Positions 22,320-33,299 of a stretch of DNA of 64,000 bases are shown one piece after another. The stretch lies in assembly GCA_009760855.2 (NCBI GenBank), contig WPIO01000008.1:8506001-8570000 (forward strand). The letters are read 5' to 3'. The translations under genes were made by a program, and so were the position numbers. How positions within the stretch are numbered: the first letter of the stretch is position 1; each line of letters begins with the position of its first letter. Below the pieces are notes generated by a model. The model was given only the letters and a program-made list of their open reading frames with translations, was not told where the DNA came from and searched no databases. The stretch is from Cristatella mucedo. Its lineage: Eukaryota > Bryozoa > Phylactolaemata > Cristatellidae.

Positions 22320-23050
22320 GTTTTCCGGTGCAATTTCAAGGTTTCAGCTTCACGCATCCAATTTCTAGTTATTTCGATGAATTTTAAATCCGTTAGGACA
22401 AGACAGATGCTTTCCCATTGGCTATGCAGGCCATTTTCATAAGAACGTTTGAGCTCTATAGCGTTAAAAGTAGCGGTTAAACTTTAAAAAATTACCTCGT
22501 ATGCAATCCAATCCAAATTGAGGCTTCGAGCTAGCGATTTCTGGCGCTTTATGGGAAGATTTGAGGGGAGCGAGTGAGCAGCCGTCTCGGCCCTATCGGC
22601 TATTGCCGTCGCTTCAAGCGCAGTGCTTCAGAATGCCCCTGCGAATTGCAGCGAAATATTGCAATTACTCGATCGACAGAGTCTGTTTTAGTATCCAATT
22701 AAAATAATTAAAACTCGGTGCAAGCGATGTCAGATTAATTTTGGCTGTAGTGGATTGCAGTCTAACGGGATGAAGGCCTGAAATGCTGTAGTTATCATCA
22801 TGATAGCACTCATTCACAATGACAGGAATTGTTCAGGGTCTATCGAATATTTACAGGAAAGCGACTGCGAAACTGAAATAATTTGAACTTCGCACACGCA
22901 ATTTTCGGTCGATCAACGTTACGTTGAAATAAATTGCGATGGATTGCAGTATTGGCTCAGGGCCGTGGCGTTAGATTCGGAGCCGCCGATTTTTGGCGAA
23001 TTTGGTGTTGATTATTAAAGTGGATTAAAGCGGTATATTTGTGGTTGCGG
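22320..23050. repeat. Degenerate tandem satellite, block C
   Basis: GCTTCACGCATCCAATTTCT, GAGGCTTCGAGCTAGCGATT, CTCGGTGCAAGCGATGTCAG and GAACTTCGCACACGCAATTT lie at about 22,343, 22,513, 22,708 and 22,880, again 170-195 bp apart. It ends close to the upstream block of peptide copy 4. Confidence 0.65.
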
Positions 23051-23880
23051 CGTAGTAGCATCGTCGGGGCCCAATTGGCAGCACACGCTGCTGAGACAAA
23101 CTCCTGTCGCCTTGACCGTATCCGCTGCTTTAAATAGCCACTGCTTTCTCCGGGCGCGTTCCACTCTCGAATTCGCTTCGGACGCGTGACCGCAGCGGTG
23201 GGGGGGTTTGGGGAGGCGGTAACTGTGGCCCACCGCTGTGGGGCCTCTCGCCGCCGCCCTCGCCAGATAGGCAGGCTTGTCTGCGATCACGTGCCCACCG
23301 CGGCCGCTTCTCTTTGATGCAGCCAGACTGTCGCTCGGCAGCGGCAAAGGATGGCATTTAAATCGGCGGCGGCGGCTGCGTATGACTCTTGATGCTAAAA
23401 CGTAAAATTGGGCGTCGAGCGCCCGTGTCCCGAGCGACCAGTCGCGATCATGCGAGTCGCTAATGCAGCATCGTTTATGCCTCGATTCAGGTCAGTTTAG
23501 GTCAAGGGCACAGAGCCCATAGCTGGCTGGTCAACGTGGTCGTGGCCCGTGTCTGCATGTTTATATGTAAAGTTCATACGTTTGCAGGACTATCTTTTTA
23601 GCTCAGGGTACAGGATTTTGTGTGTACTGCTTAAGGGTTGCGTGCATCTGAGTTGGCAGTTTAGTTGTTCGAGTTTGTATTTGTTGGGTTTTAGCTTTTG
23701 CGTTAAGGTTTTAGGGTTTAGAGTTTAGTGTTTAGATTTGACAGAGAAACTCTAAACAAGAAAGACATCTCCAAACATGTTTACTTAGCTTAAATATAAG
23801 CAGACGCAGGCGACCATCATGAGCAGCCTGCTGTGGGCACTGTGCCCGTTGCAAAAACTGGCTCGGCGCCGCACATAAAC
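23051..23880. other. Upstream flank of peptide copy 4
   Basis: 23,095-23,345 is homologous to 16,595-16,695 and 4,320-4,400 (CTGTCGCCTTGACCGTATCC; CTGCGATCACGTGCCCACCG; CCGCGGCCGCTTC). 23,640-23,740 holds a degenerate GTTTTAGGGTTTAGAGTTTA run. Confidence 0.5.
23640..23840 (+). repeat. TTTAGGG-like run and flank, duplicated at 27.0 kb
   Basis: GTTTTAGGGTTTAGAGTTTA and what follows (AAACTCTAA..CATCTCCAAACATGTTT..TAAATATAA..CAGGCGACCAT) resemble 26,990-27,130 (GTTTATGGTTTAGTG.. AAAAACGTGTTT..GTAAATATA..GGCTGGCGATT). A second pair of diverged duplicated segments. Confidence 0.5.
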
Positions 23881-23889
23881 GACGCCGCC

Positions 23890-24620
23890 GCATTAGCTGT
23901 GCAAATGTAGTCAGAGCCGCCGGTCGGCGGTGGCGTCGCCGCTCGGCCCTAAATAGGCAATCTAACCTCTACCTCGCCGCTCGGCTCCGGCTCGCCAGTC
24001 CGGCTCCCCTAGCAGCAGGCGCCGCAGTCAGCCCCGAAATGTAGCTGAGGGAAAATGCTGAAATACGCGATCGCTCGCTGTGCTGGTCGTGAGCGGCGCA
24101 GCGCCCGCACTGTGCGCCAGAGAGCGAACCTCGACCCCGAACGAGCTACGAGCTTCATCGCCCCTGCCGCGGCAGCTCGACTATCAGCTCAGCGCGATCT
24201 CAGACGCATGGAGTCTAGCGGCCTTGGAAGCCCATCGCCACGGGCGCGTAGGCGCATGCGCCCAAGCGCCGCTGCAGCTGCCTATAAGCAGGCCTGCGAC
24301 ACTTTCGATACGCTTTGCAGCCACCGCGTTCCTCGCTCAAAAGGGCTACGGCGGCCGCGGCATCCACGGTGGGTTCGGTGAGGGACACCACCACGAGGGT
24401 GGCCTACGGCCTGGGCTGGGGACATCGTCTTGGCTAAGGAAAGGACGAAGATGGCGGACGGCCGCGGGCTGCGGGTGGACAACTAGCGGCGCGGCGCCGT
24501 CAAATCGCCGCCTATGTGTCGCCATCTCGGTTGCAGCTTCTACCCTCCTGAAGCGCGCGAACACGCGACCCGCAGCGGCGAAATTAAGCTCGCGAAAGCA
24601 GCCAGCGTGAACGCCAATCG
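23890..24620 (+). pseudogene. Peptide gene copy 4, pseudogene
   Basis: Same layout as copies 1-3 but decayed. The octamer reads GTGCAAAT (23,899-23,906) and the TATA region CCTAAATAGG. Exon 1 from ATG 24,055 has a 4 bp duplication (CGCT) and a ~19 bp deletion that removes the end of the signal-peptide code and the old donor site, so the hydrophobic core is lost (MLKYAIARCAGR). Exon 2 starts at 24,321 (CTTTGCAG|CC) and keeps TAFLAQKGYGGRG and FGEGHHHEGG. One extra G then shifts the frame before the only remaining YGLG unit. The polyadenylation AATAAA is replaced by AAATTAAG. The in-frame run after the shift is not peptide-like. Confidence 0.85.
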
Positions 24621-25753
24621 CGTTTGAGCGCCTCTCGCGGCGACGCCGGTCTCGCATCGGTCAGGGGCAGTTGGCGCCTGCTTACCAGAGCGCTAGCAGG
24701 TTTCGCCGCCATGTGCGATAACCCGGCAATAGTAACCCCAAAGCCTGCGCGGCGGCGGGCTGAGATTTTGGACTCGATGGCGCTAGAGGATTCTGGTCGG
24801 TTTACCAGCGGCGTTAAGCAGGCCGCGTTCGCTCAGCGGTGCACATTTCGGGCCGGCCGAGGCACGTGCGCCCGAGTAGGCGCTCGGGCAGTCTGCAGGT
24901 TTGCACGTCCCGTTTATGCGGCCGGCAGTCTTGCGATGCGCTCAAAGTCTCGCTAGCGTGCCAGCCGACGCTCTGCGGCTGGAGCGCGAGCGCGTTCGCT
25001 GTTAAGTGCAGCGCGTGGTCATTTTCGCGACCGTTCGCTTGTCACCGCTTTGGCAAAGGACGCAGAATACGAGCTTGTTCAGTCAGGCCGACGGCCGGCA
25101 GAGAGGAGGGCGACCGCTACGCCGATTCAGCAGAGAGAGAACGTCCTTGGCTTACCATGACATTACCGCCACCTTACCGCCACCTTACCATGACCTTACC
25201 ATACTTTGTGGGGGTCCTGCTTAGTTTATCTGTACAGGGCCGCTGACCAGTGCAGCTAGGTCGACGTGGAAGACCGGTAGGCGATTAAGTTGCTGTCGGT
25301 TGTTGCTGGGGTGTTGCTGGAGGTTGCTGCAACTAGTGCCGGTCCAGCGGACTATGTCTACATCCATCTGCGCTCAGCCGATACGCAAATGACACCGGTG
25401 GGCAGTCAGTGAAATGAATGCAGTCAAGTTAAAAGTGGGCGTGAGCCGTGCCGGTCGGTTGCTCAACGGAGTGCGGGAGTTTCTCTACAGAGTGCTGCGG
25501 AGTGCGGGAGAGACAGCCTTCTAGAAGCTTCTAGGCCAATGCAGGATTCAGACACTTGGGGTGTGGGATGTACCGGTGCCTTGAGCTGCGAAACAGGTCG
25601 GCTGTGCGGAACTCGTCGGACTTCGGCGTTTGTAGGCATCGTGGATGGTTCTGACACCGAGTCAAATCTACTGCCAGCAGTTGATGTCGGGGTAGTAGCA
25701 GCACTACAGAGCTACGGCTAGTGACGAGAGCTTGGTACTAAGTCAGCTACGTA
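24621..25753. other. Spacer downstream of copy 4
   Basis: No gene recognised. 25,155-25,205 has a short tandem of TTACCGCCACC/TTACCATGACC units; 25,290-25,335 repeats GTTGCTGG(G/A)GGTTGCTG. Confidence 0.45.
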
Positions 25754-25925
25754 GTGAGCCGTGATGGCACACTAGGTAAGGCGGTTGCTTTCACGACCTC
25801 GGTCCCGAGGTCGTGGGTTCGATTCCTGCAGTGGGCGATTCTTTATCGCCACTGCAAGCGGCGGTGATAGCCGTAAATGCTCTTCTGTCGCTATACGAAA
25901 AGAGGCTGTTTAATCAGCTAGGATT
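25754..25925 (+). repeat. tRNA-derived SINE, copy 6
   Basis: One of the best-preserved copies: GTGAGCCGTGATGGCACACT, CCTCGGTCCCGAGG palindrome, GTGGGTTCGATTCC B box and TTTAATCAGCTAGG tail. Confidence 0.92.
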
Positions 25926-26019
25926 TGTTTGTTACCTGACAATAATTAAAGGCGGCTTGAATTGCAGATGTTCAGTTGGCCGTAACATGGGAGGGTGTCT
26001 GTACGAAACCTGTTATGAC

Positions 26020-26420
26020 TCGCCATGAAGCACCGATGAAGACGTAGAGCGAGTAGAAAGTTAAGGTTATGAGCAGATAGTGCGAGTATTGTACACAGTG
26101 AATTCATTCTGACATCTCTGAAGAGACTGGTCGGTGCAGCTAGCTCGAGCAGCAACATCGATTTAAGTAATTTCTCCAGCGGAACACAAGCACTAAATGG
26201 CGCCCAATGGACAGATGCATCGCCGTCCCTAAAACGCGGATCAGTCTCGCAGAGACGAGCGTGGGGCAAAGCCCCGAATATGGAGGAGGACTTGTGAGTC
26301 AGAGCTGTGCTGTCAGCAGCAGAGCTGTGCTGTCAGCGTATGCGGCGCATGGGCAGCGATCGCAATTACCCAGCAGGCAGACGGCCGGAAGACGAGCAGA
26401 GTTGAGATCGGGCTGACGGC
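26020..26420. repeat. Downstream block of the segmental duplication (unit 4)
   Basis: GATGGGCAGATGCA-like (CAATGGACAGATGCATCG), GAGACGAGCGTGGGGCAAAG and CAGAGCTGTGCTGTCAGCAG match 12,030-12,220 in order. Confidence 0.6.
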
Positions 26421-27615
26421 AGCTAGAGAAAACATGCAATCCGCGCAATGTGCGGATTGTAAATTCGAGCGAGATGGGAGCGGATATGAGCGAATATAAT
26501 TTTTTCGCACGTTCTTCCTTCCGAGTGCACCAACTCACGCCAGCGAATGGCCTATTAGAAGTTCCTCACGACTGTTCGCTACCCCGCGAAACTTCTAAGA
26601 ACGGAGTTCCGGCACTCTCTTTGCTGGATAGAAAAATGGCATCAATTTCGGCAGTGTGCATGCGCGAATCCAATAATTGTATACTTCCACTCAAGTTCCG
26701 GATAGCGTCGGCTACCGTCGATGCTCGCCGAGAACTAGATGCGTCCGTTGGGGTGAGCGTTCGCTAGCGCGGCCATCCACAGCAGATAATACGGCGTCGT
26801 TTATACACAGACCACTTTCTGCTACGGTCATACGATGTCCATCGCCGGATGTTCAACATGGTCGCCCACATCTGTTTATGCTAACCTTAAATAAACACGC
26901 TTTAGAGCTAACTTTCTACTTAAGCGCTTGGGATTTGTTGTGCAGCTTTTAGGCGCTGCACCCTGTTGGCTTTACAGCCTATGGTTTAGTGGTTAGATTT
27001 TATATTTTTCATAGGGTTTGGGGTTTATGGTTTAGTGTTTATGTTTTAGGGCTTAGGGGGAAACTGTGAGCAGAAAAAATCTAAAAACGTGTTTCATGAA
27101 CGTAAATATATAGAGAGGCTGGCGATTGTGTTGGAAATACAATGCCCGCAACAGAAAGTGGGCCGTGCATAAAATACCGTATTATTTGGGCCATGCGGCG
27201 TAGCGGCATAGCTCCCTCCCCCCGGCGGCTTCCAGATGCTTCCAGATGCAGCGTCGATGCTCACGTGCCGCGCGGCCCGGCGGCATTTGATCTCTCGGGC
27301 ACTCGCGAGATCTCGTGGACCTACAGGAGCCAGCACCTTGTTAAAGCACTGGTTTGTGGCTATGCTAGAACTCGATGGACGCCGAGTACGGTGAGCGAGA
27401 TTCCCGCGCGTCGCCAGTAAAATACCAATTCCCAGTTCAAATGACAGCGGCAATAGTTTTTCTTACATTAATCTCAAATTGAGAATCTACGTCCCGCCCT
27501 AGGTCTTATGGCTGTCATGTTTCTTCTTGCGTTTCTCTGCCGTCGGAAACTATATCTTACGAACCTCGTTACAAACGTGGTTTGCGGCTTCCACTGTCGG
27601 TCAAAGCGAGGCCGA
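26421..27615. other. Spacer without recognised genes
   Basis: Contains the second TTTAGGG-like run (26,990-27,060) and the flank duplicated from 23.7 kb. No gene recognised. Confidence 0.4.
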
Positions 27616-27619
27616 AAAC

Positions 27620-28040
27620 GCAACGCTCGTCGCTGTGCTAGTCTCAGCCGCCGCCCGACGAGCAGTGGCGACGCCTGAACCTTGCAGAATGCGTAGCTGC
27701 TTTTAGGTGCTGCACCGATGCGCGCAGGTACGCCAACAGTAGCAGAAACGCGACGCCGACAAAGAGCGCTTATACATTACCACATCAAGTCCGTATCCGT
27801 AGTGTAGGCAAATCTATGTGACAGCAGCGGACAGTTAAAGGCGTCCAACAGCGGTCATGACGTACACCAACGGCTCCCGGCCTGTGAGTCAAATCAGCTC
27901 AAATGCCAGCGCCAACTCCGGAATCACAACTTCATGCCGATCTCGTGGCACCGGCACTTATACGGCCTCGGCATAGATTATTGCAAAATTGCGTAATCGC
28001 GACTAAGTACCAGCCGTAATCCGGCTGGCTTAGCTTGTGC
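27620..28040 (+). repeat. Duplicated block shared with 1.5-1.7 and 4.1-4.3 kb
   Basis: 27,690-27,825 matches 1,565-1,710, and 27,910-28,040 (GCCGATCTCGTGGCACC.. AGCCGTAATCCGGCTGGC) matches 4,119-4,250 (..AGCCGTAATCTGGCTGGT). The order is kept, but the distance between the two parts is 0.1 kb here and 2.4 kb at the left. Confidence 0.55.
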
Positions 28041-29404
28041 CGCTGTTGTACAACCTCATCGTTAAATAAAGACCATCCTCGGTCATAAAAATAAGAATCA
28101 AAACAATCTAAAAATCCAACTATAGTAAATGTCAACGTTTAGTTTCGCCACTTCCGTAGGCTCTGGCGCATATTCCTACAGAGTATTTTCGAGATGCCTT
28201 CTTCGACTCTGTCACTGACGCTGTCTTGACCTCACCTTCCTCGCCAACAGCCATCCCACCAAATGACTTTAAAGCGTCTGCAGAACGCTCGGCTTTTCGC
28301 ACGTTCAGGTCGTCAGCACTTCACTTGGCTGGAGTCAGAAGAGTGCAGCCGCGCAGCCGCTGCGCTACCCGCTAGTAGATACCCGAAATAATCTCATACT
28401 AGGATGTGGTTAGCGCACACAGCCACCAAAGGGAGGAGCAGACCTGGCTGCATTGCAGCATTGGACTGGCAATTTCGGCTTCATATGATCATGCTCAGCA
28501 TTGCATTGCCTCGGCAATCCAGTCTTGTCTGCCTTTAGTTAAGCTAGACAGTCTGCGGGGTATGATAGACCACGTCTAGTGTCCAACATCTCTTACAAGC
28601 ATACACCCACTGGCAAACTTTCAAAACGTAGTGAACAGTTTAGTTACTGCAAATCGGAACAAAAATTCCGATGCAATTTCTTTCACGGCATTCAGATTCA
28701 GCAACCATAACATGGGTATAAAAAAACGAGAAGAGTAGTCATCATGAAAACGTAGAGCTTGTGACATAGACAGCCCTTTCCATCATCGTGCAGCAGCGGT
28801 ATACGATATACAGCATTGGCGCTACACTGACTATTTCCAAAACAGGATTCCTCGTCTGGCATGTAGCAAGGCGTGGCTACAGTCACTTAACTTGTATTGC
28901 AGATGCCATCACTAGCGGGCTCACAGTGAGGGAAAGCAGCTGGTCAAGCGTCAGAGCAGTAGTCCATAACCTCAGCAGTTCTCAAAGTAGCAGTCTCTAA
29001 TAAAAGTATACCAGTCACAGGCTCCACAGAGGCTATATAACCGCCTCACGAAAAGTGACTACATCGCTCATCGAATCGTCAATCGAGGCTAAGGTATAGG
29101 GTAGGGTAAGGCTAAGTAAGGTAACAAAGGCTAAGGTAACAAAGGCTAAGTAAGGTAACAGGTACCTGCATCATGTCATCAGCAGCCATTTCTATGTTCT
29201 CGCGTAAAATCCTAATCTCTCGATTGTCGAGCTGTATATCGGGCTGTATATCCAATTTCTACACGTCACGGAGCGTCAACCTGCACTTATGCTGCATTGG
29301 TCACCTTATCGCACTGACACCCTCTAGATTAACCGTTGTAATTTCATGTCTTCTGCCGTCATGAGCGAACTTAATTTCCAGCCACGCACCAGTCTCAGCA
29401 GTGT
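28041..29404. other. Spacer with a short tandem repeat
   Basis: No gene recognised. 29,087-29,161 is a tandem of GGCTAAGGTAACAAA-like units. Confidence 0.45.
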
Positions 29405-29490
29405 TACTACTACTAATAAGAATAATAATACATTTGATATAGCGCCCTCGGAGAACTCATTTTTCTCTAGGCACTTTACATTTGCATTCA
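29405..29490 (-). mobile_element. LINE tail fragment
   Basis: AATAATAATACATTTGATAT, AGCGCCCTCGGAGAACTCAT and CTAGGCACTTTACATTTGC: the last ~80 bp of the family in reverse orientation. Confidence 0.8.
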
Positions 29491-29989
29491 TCTCAGCAGA
29501 CTGCTGGTTAGCCGTGACATTTACGGTAATATTTCTAACTTATGCTTCAGACGATGAGATATCTCTTCATCAGATTATCTCTCCACACTGGTGCGTGAAA
29601 ATGTGCTCTATGCTGCTCAGCCGTCAGTACCGCCTCATCATATCCATGGCGGGAGCATTTTTTTCATAAGTCAAGCAAGATCAGAATTATAGTATTCGCC
29701 AATTTGCTTAATATCAGCTTAGTACGGCATCAAAATTTACAGAAGTTCAGCCGGGGATTTTTCTGAATGCCGAGGTTTGGCGTAACAGGCAGTTACTTCG
29801 TCTTTCTCAATATTGCGTTCTGAACGTAACTTTCACGCGCGAATAAAGAAATCCGTTTTTCAGATTCAACGTTCACCAAAAGAGTCACAAGCAATGAGAC
29901 CAGCACAAGATGACTACTGAGGGTCCTTCTCAGTAATAATCCAATACTTCTGACACCAAATCTATCCCTAATAGTTATAATCTTCATAT
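29491..29989. other. Spacer without recognised features
   Basis: Nothing recognised. Confidence 0.35.
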
Positions 29990-30180
29990 AGTCTATTTTA
30001 CTTATAATCTACTGATTATTTACTTATAATATTTTTATACTTATGATCTTTTTACAATCTACCCATATCTACTTGTGGCCTAAGTACAATCTACCTGTAA
30101 TTTACTAAAAAGCTATTTTAAATCTACCTACAATTATGTACAATCTACCTATATTCAACTTATAATAAACTTATTTATAT
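29990..30180. repeat. AT-rich degenerate tandem repeat
   Basis: Recurrent (A/C)TTATAATCTAC / TACAATCTACC units of roughly 15-20 bp with variable spacing. Confidence 0.6.
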
Positions 30181-30550
30181 TAAACATATTTCGTCAATTG
30201 TCTTTTCTGTGACGTAATGGGGCTATGAGGTTTAGCGTAACAGTGCAAATGCCCGGTGGCTGATCCTGAACTCAGCACCTTTGAAAAAACACTGTCCACT
30301 TAACTTCTCAACACAGAAAACTGTTTTTAAAAGCATCGCCGACACGCTGGTATGCGGACCGTAGCAGAGCTATAACGCCAGTCGTGGAAGCTCGTGCTAA
30401 AAAAGTCAAGTTGTTAACTTTGAGGGGAATCATTCTTAATCTCTAGTACTGACATATTCAACCGGATTTACCATGCAAGCGTTACAATACTCTATGCGTG
30501 GATACTTTCGAAAAATGAAAACATAGCTAAGGTAATTTAATGCAGAGCTG
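30181..30550. other. Spacer without recognised features
   Basis: Nothing recognised. Confidence 0.35.
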
Positions 30551-30790
30551 TTAGTAATAATAATAATAATAATAATTCACTTGATAAAGCGCCCTCAGAG
30601 AACTCAATTTCTCTCTAGGCGCTTTACATTTGCTGTAAAGGGAAATGCAATTGAATGGTAAGTGAAATCATGCTTGAAAAACAAACGAGATGAATAATAT
30701 GGTTAGGGGTGACATGCACAGGGTCAGCATGCAAATGTGGTTAGTGGCAGCATGCACAGTGTCAGCACGCATAAGCACATCAAGTAACTG
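30551..30790 (-). mobile_element. 5'-truncated LINE tail
   Basis: (TAA)n followed by the family's 3' UTR in reverse orientation, ending at GCACATCAAG. Confidence 0.9.
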
Positions 30791-30849
30791 TTAACTGGAC
30801 TGTTAACAAGTTAGTAACTGTAAACTGAACCTACTGGGAAGAACAGCAT

Positions 30850-31337
30850 AGCCATAATAATAATAATAAATTTGATATAGCGCCCTCGTAGAACTCAATC
30901 TGCTTTTAGGTACTTTATATTGGCTGCAAAGAAAGCACGATCGAATGGTTAGTGTCTGCATGGTTAATAAAAAACGAGAAGATCATGGTTAGGGGGACGT
31001 GTACAGGGTCAGCAAGCAAGTATGGTTAGTGGCAGCATGCACAATGTCAGTACGCATAAGCGCATAAAGAACGAATCACAGGGACCCACTCAATGCTATG
31101 GTAAATAGATGCACTTTTAGTTTTTTTCAAATGCGGCCGAGTCAGGACATGTCGTGACGCAAGTCGGAAGTGAGTTCAAGGCTTTGGAAGCATACGAACT
31201 AAAGGCACCGTAAAGTCTCCACAGGAGACCGTGCCTTTAGTTTTTAGAATTTAGGTAGAGTGGAGCCAAGGAATGAAGAGACCTAAAAGTGAGTGGCAGA
31301 ATCTTGAAGTTGATGAGGTACTTTACTGGAAGCCAGT
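30850..31337 (-). mobile_element. LINE copy split by the Polinton (left part)
   Basis: Reverse-orientation LINE 3' end with (TAA)n, 3' UTR and the C-terminal RT region. The text stops at ACTGGAAGCCAGT and resumes 12.3 kb later at 43,612 with CCAGTGCATGTCGGTGAGAA. This LINE was present before the Polinton inserted. Confidence 0.9.
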
Positions 31338-31490
31338 TGATGAATGTTTTTTCCCCGATACGACACCAACTAAGTTTTGTCCAACCTCGGTTCCACCGTC
31401 TGTTGTCCAAAAATTACCCGACATCATATCGTGAAAAAACCTTCATCACAAAAATAGAGTCATTTGTGTTACTTTTTTTAAATAAACTTA
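31338..31490 (+). repeat. Left terminal inverted repeat
   Basis: Matches the reverse complement of 43,460-43,611 with scattered substitutions. Shared blocks include CCCCGATACGACACCA, TCCAACCTCGGTTCCACC, TGTCCAAAAATTACC, ATCGTGAAAAAACCTTCATC and ATAGAGTCATTTGTGTTAC. Confidence 0.93.
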
Positions 31491-31548
31491 CAGTTCTCTA
31501 AGCAGAAATTAAAAAAAAACATTTTAAAACAAAAAACACTATTATTAC

Positions 31549-31981
31549 ATGGAATTGAAATCTTCTTTTATAGATAGTTATAATATAGCTGTACAAAATT
31601 TAGGAGGAGAAATTAAGCAAACTCTAAACTATTGCTGAAGCTTTTTATAAAAGAAAACTCGTTAGATCTTGCTTAATGGCTTGTTTACATGCTAGAGATT
31701 TGTTAAAGAGTAAATGTGATGCAAAAATAGATTAAGGATTTAGCATTTATCCAGATGAAAAACTTGCTACTTTTCATTTTTGGTTAAATATTAATGTAGT
31801 AATTATTGCTATTGCAAGAAACATTTCAATTAATTATGTTAAACGACAACATTTTACTAATTTACAAGATAAGAAAATACTAGTATATAATATTCCAGAA
31901 GGTTTTGAAATTTATGGAGAAGATCTTTCAGATTTTGATCCACAAAATGTAAACATTTTCTTCACATATACGTCATTGTAA
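31549..31981 (+). pseudogene. Unknown Polinton gene, broken
   Basis: Begins MELKSSFIDSYNIAVQNL. The frame shifts after about 28 codons and an in-frame TAA interrupts the second part. The downstream part (AEAFYKRKLVRSCLMACLHA, then FHFWLNINVVIIAIARN and the acidic GEDLSDFDPQN) reads on to TAA at 31,979. No domain recognised. First gene inside the left repeat, on the strand opposite to the integrase. Confidence 0.5.
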
Positions 31982-32065
31982 TGATTTTATTATTAGAAAT
32001 GTACTATATAAAATTTAAAAAAAATGTTATAATAAATTTAAAAAATAAATTAATATAGGACAATA

Positions 32066-32469
32066 ATGTCAGATCTAAGAATTAAATATGCTAACGACAA
32101 ATACAATCGAATACTTTCAGACAACGAAAGAGTCAGAAAATTGTTTAACTAAGTTAATACGTATTCGATATTGTTTTTAATTTATAAGTATTGTATTAAC
32201 TCTTGAAATTACTATAAAAAGTACCTATATTCCACAGTATGATGAATTATCACATGTAGTAGCTGTTTTAGGTGGACTAGTAACAATGTTAAATATCAGT
32301 TGAAAGTACAATATCACAAATTGATAGAAGAAAAAGATCAACTCTTCAAGCAAATCTTAACTTTGTTTCAATGATTGTTGATGCTTTAGATGACGATAAG
32401 GTTTCTAAAGAAGAATTTAATGAAATACTAGTTAATCCATTAAAAAATACAGGTGAATTTAAATCCTAA
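32066..32469 (+). pseudogene. Unknown Polinton gene, broken
   Basis: Begins MSDLRIKYANDKYNRILSDN and hits a stop after 28 codons. After a frame change the stretch ISTYIPQYDELSHVVAVLGG-like (hydrophobic, possibly membrane-associated), a further stop and VDALDDDKVSKEEFNEILVN are readable to TAA at 32,467. The final ten bases overlap the end of the convergent integrase gene. Function not recognised. Confidence 0.45.
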
Positions 32470-33299
32470 TCACTTGTAAATTCTCTCTAACAAAACTTCT
32501 TTTAACATTAGTTACCCAATAACGCGACAGTTGTTCTTGCAATATCATTATTCTACCAATAGTATGTTTAGTTAAACTCCATGTTTGATCTTTAGCTCTT
32601 CTTCTTTTTTCATCTTCTCTTTCACCTGGTTCTAATAAATATTTAACAGTTGTTCCTAGTTCTAACAACTTTTCTTGTTCTCCTATTTTTCTATTGTATT
32701 TTGGTTTCTTTAGTTTCACTATTTCTTTTTTCATTGCTTTAGCATGTTTTTCACCAGTTGCTCTTGTAATACTATTATTTAGATAGTCAATAATCTGTGG
32801 TAAATTATAGATCCCCTCTTTGTTTCTAGTATAATCTCCTATATTAATACTTTCTATTTTTTTCATATTTCGAAATAAACGCTCTCTCAGCTACTGTTCT
32901 ATTCATTCTTTCAACTAATGCAATGCTCTTTTTACTAGTACCTTCTATAACACGTGTTTCATGTATTTTCTGTTCTTTAGCAAACTCTCTTTTAAACTCT
33001 GATCCTGGATCTACTGTTATCTTCTTTGGCCATTCTAGAGGACCTTTACTATAAATATCTATTATTGCTTGTGTTATTTCTTTAGAAGACTTTGTTTTAA
33101 GTGGTCTTGAACCTTTATATCTACTAGCAACATCAATAACACTTAAAGCATATTTATATCCAGAATCATTAGGCATATATAAAATGTCTGCTTGATGATT
33201 TTCATTAGGTTCAAAAATATTAAAGAAACCTTGTGGAATATCTGTAGGTTTTGGTTTGAATACTTGACTTATATCTGAGTTAGGATTGAAATGACCTTC
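32459..33299 (-). pseudogene. Retroviral-type integrase (Polinton), frameshifted
   Basis: Core rve fold read on the minus strand. First catalytic Asp lies in NHQADILYMP (about 33,190) and YALSVIDVASRYKGSRPLK follows. Second Asp lies in VDPGSEFKREF, and the Glu in ALVERMNRTVAERA. By my count the second Asp and the Glu are 32 residues apart rather than the usual ~35. A frameshift at about 32,850-32,866 separates the core from the C-terminal part, which keeps the Polinton-type tail VKYLLEPGE and TWSLTKHTIGRIMILQEQ. An upstream TAA (about 33,303) truncates any N-terminal zinc-binding domain. It would catalyse element insertion, fitting the TG...CA ends and 5 bp target duplication. Inactive here. 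Confidence 0.88.

Noticed and set aside
25754-25840. tRNA gene (B box GGTTCGATTCC with preceding tRNA-like arm)
   Set aside because: The same sequence with body and tail recurs about twelve times in the window, and no proper acceptor stem pairs. It is a tRNA-derived SINE.
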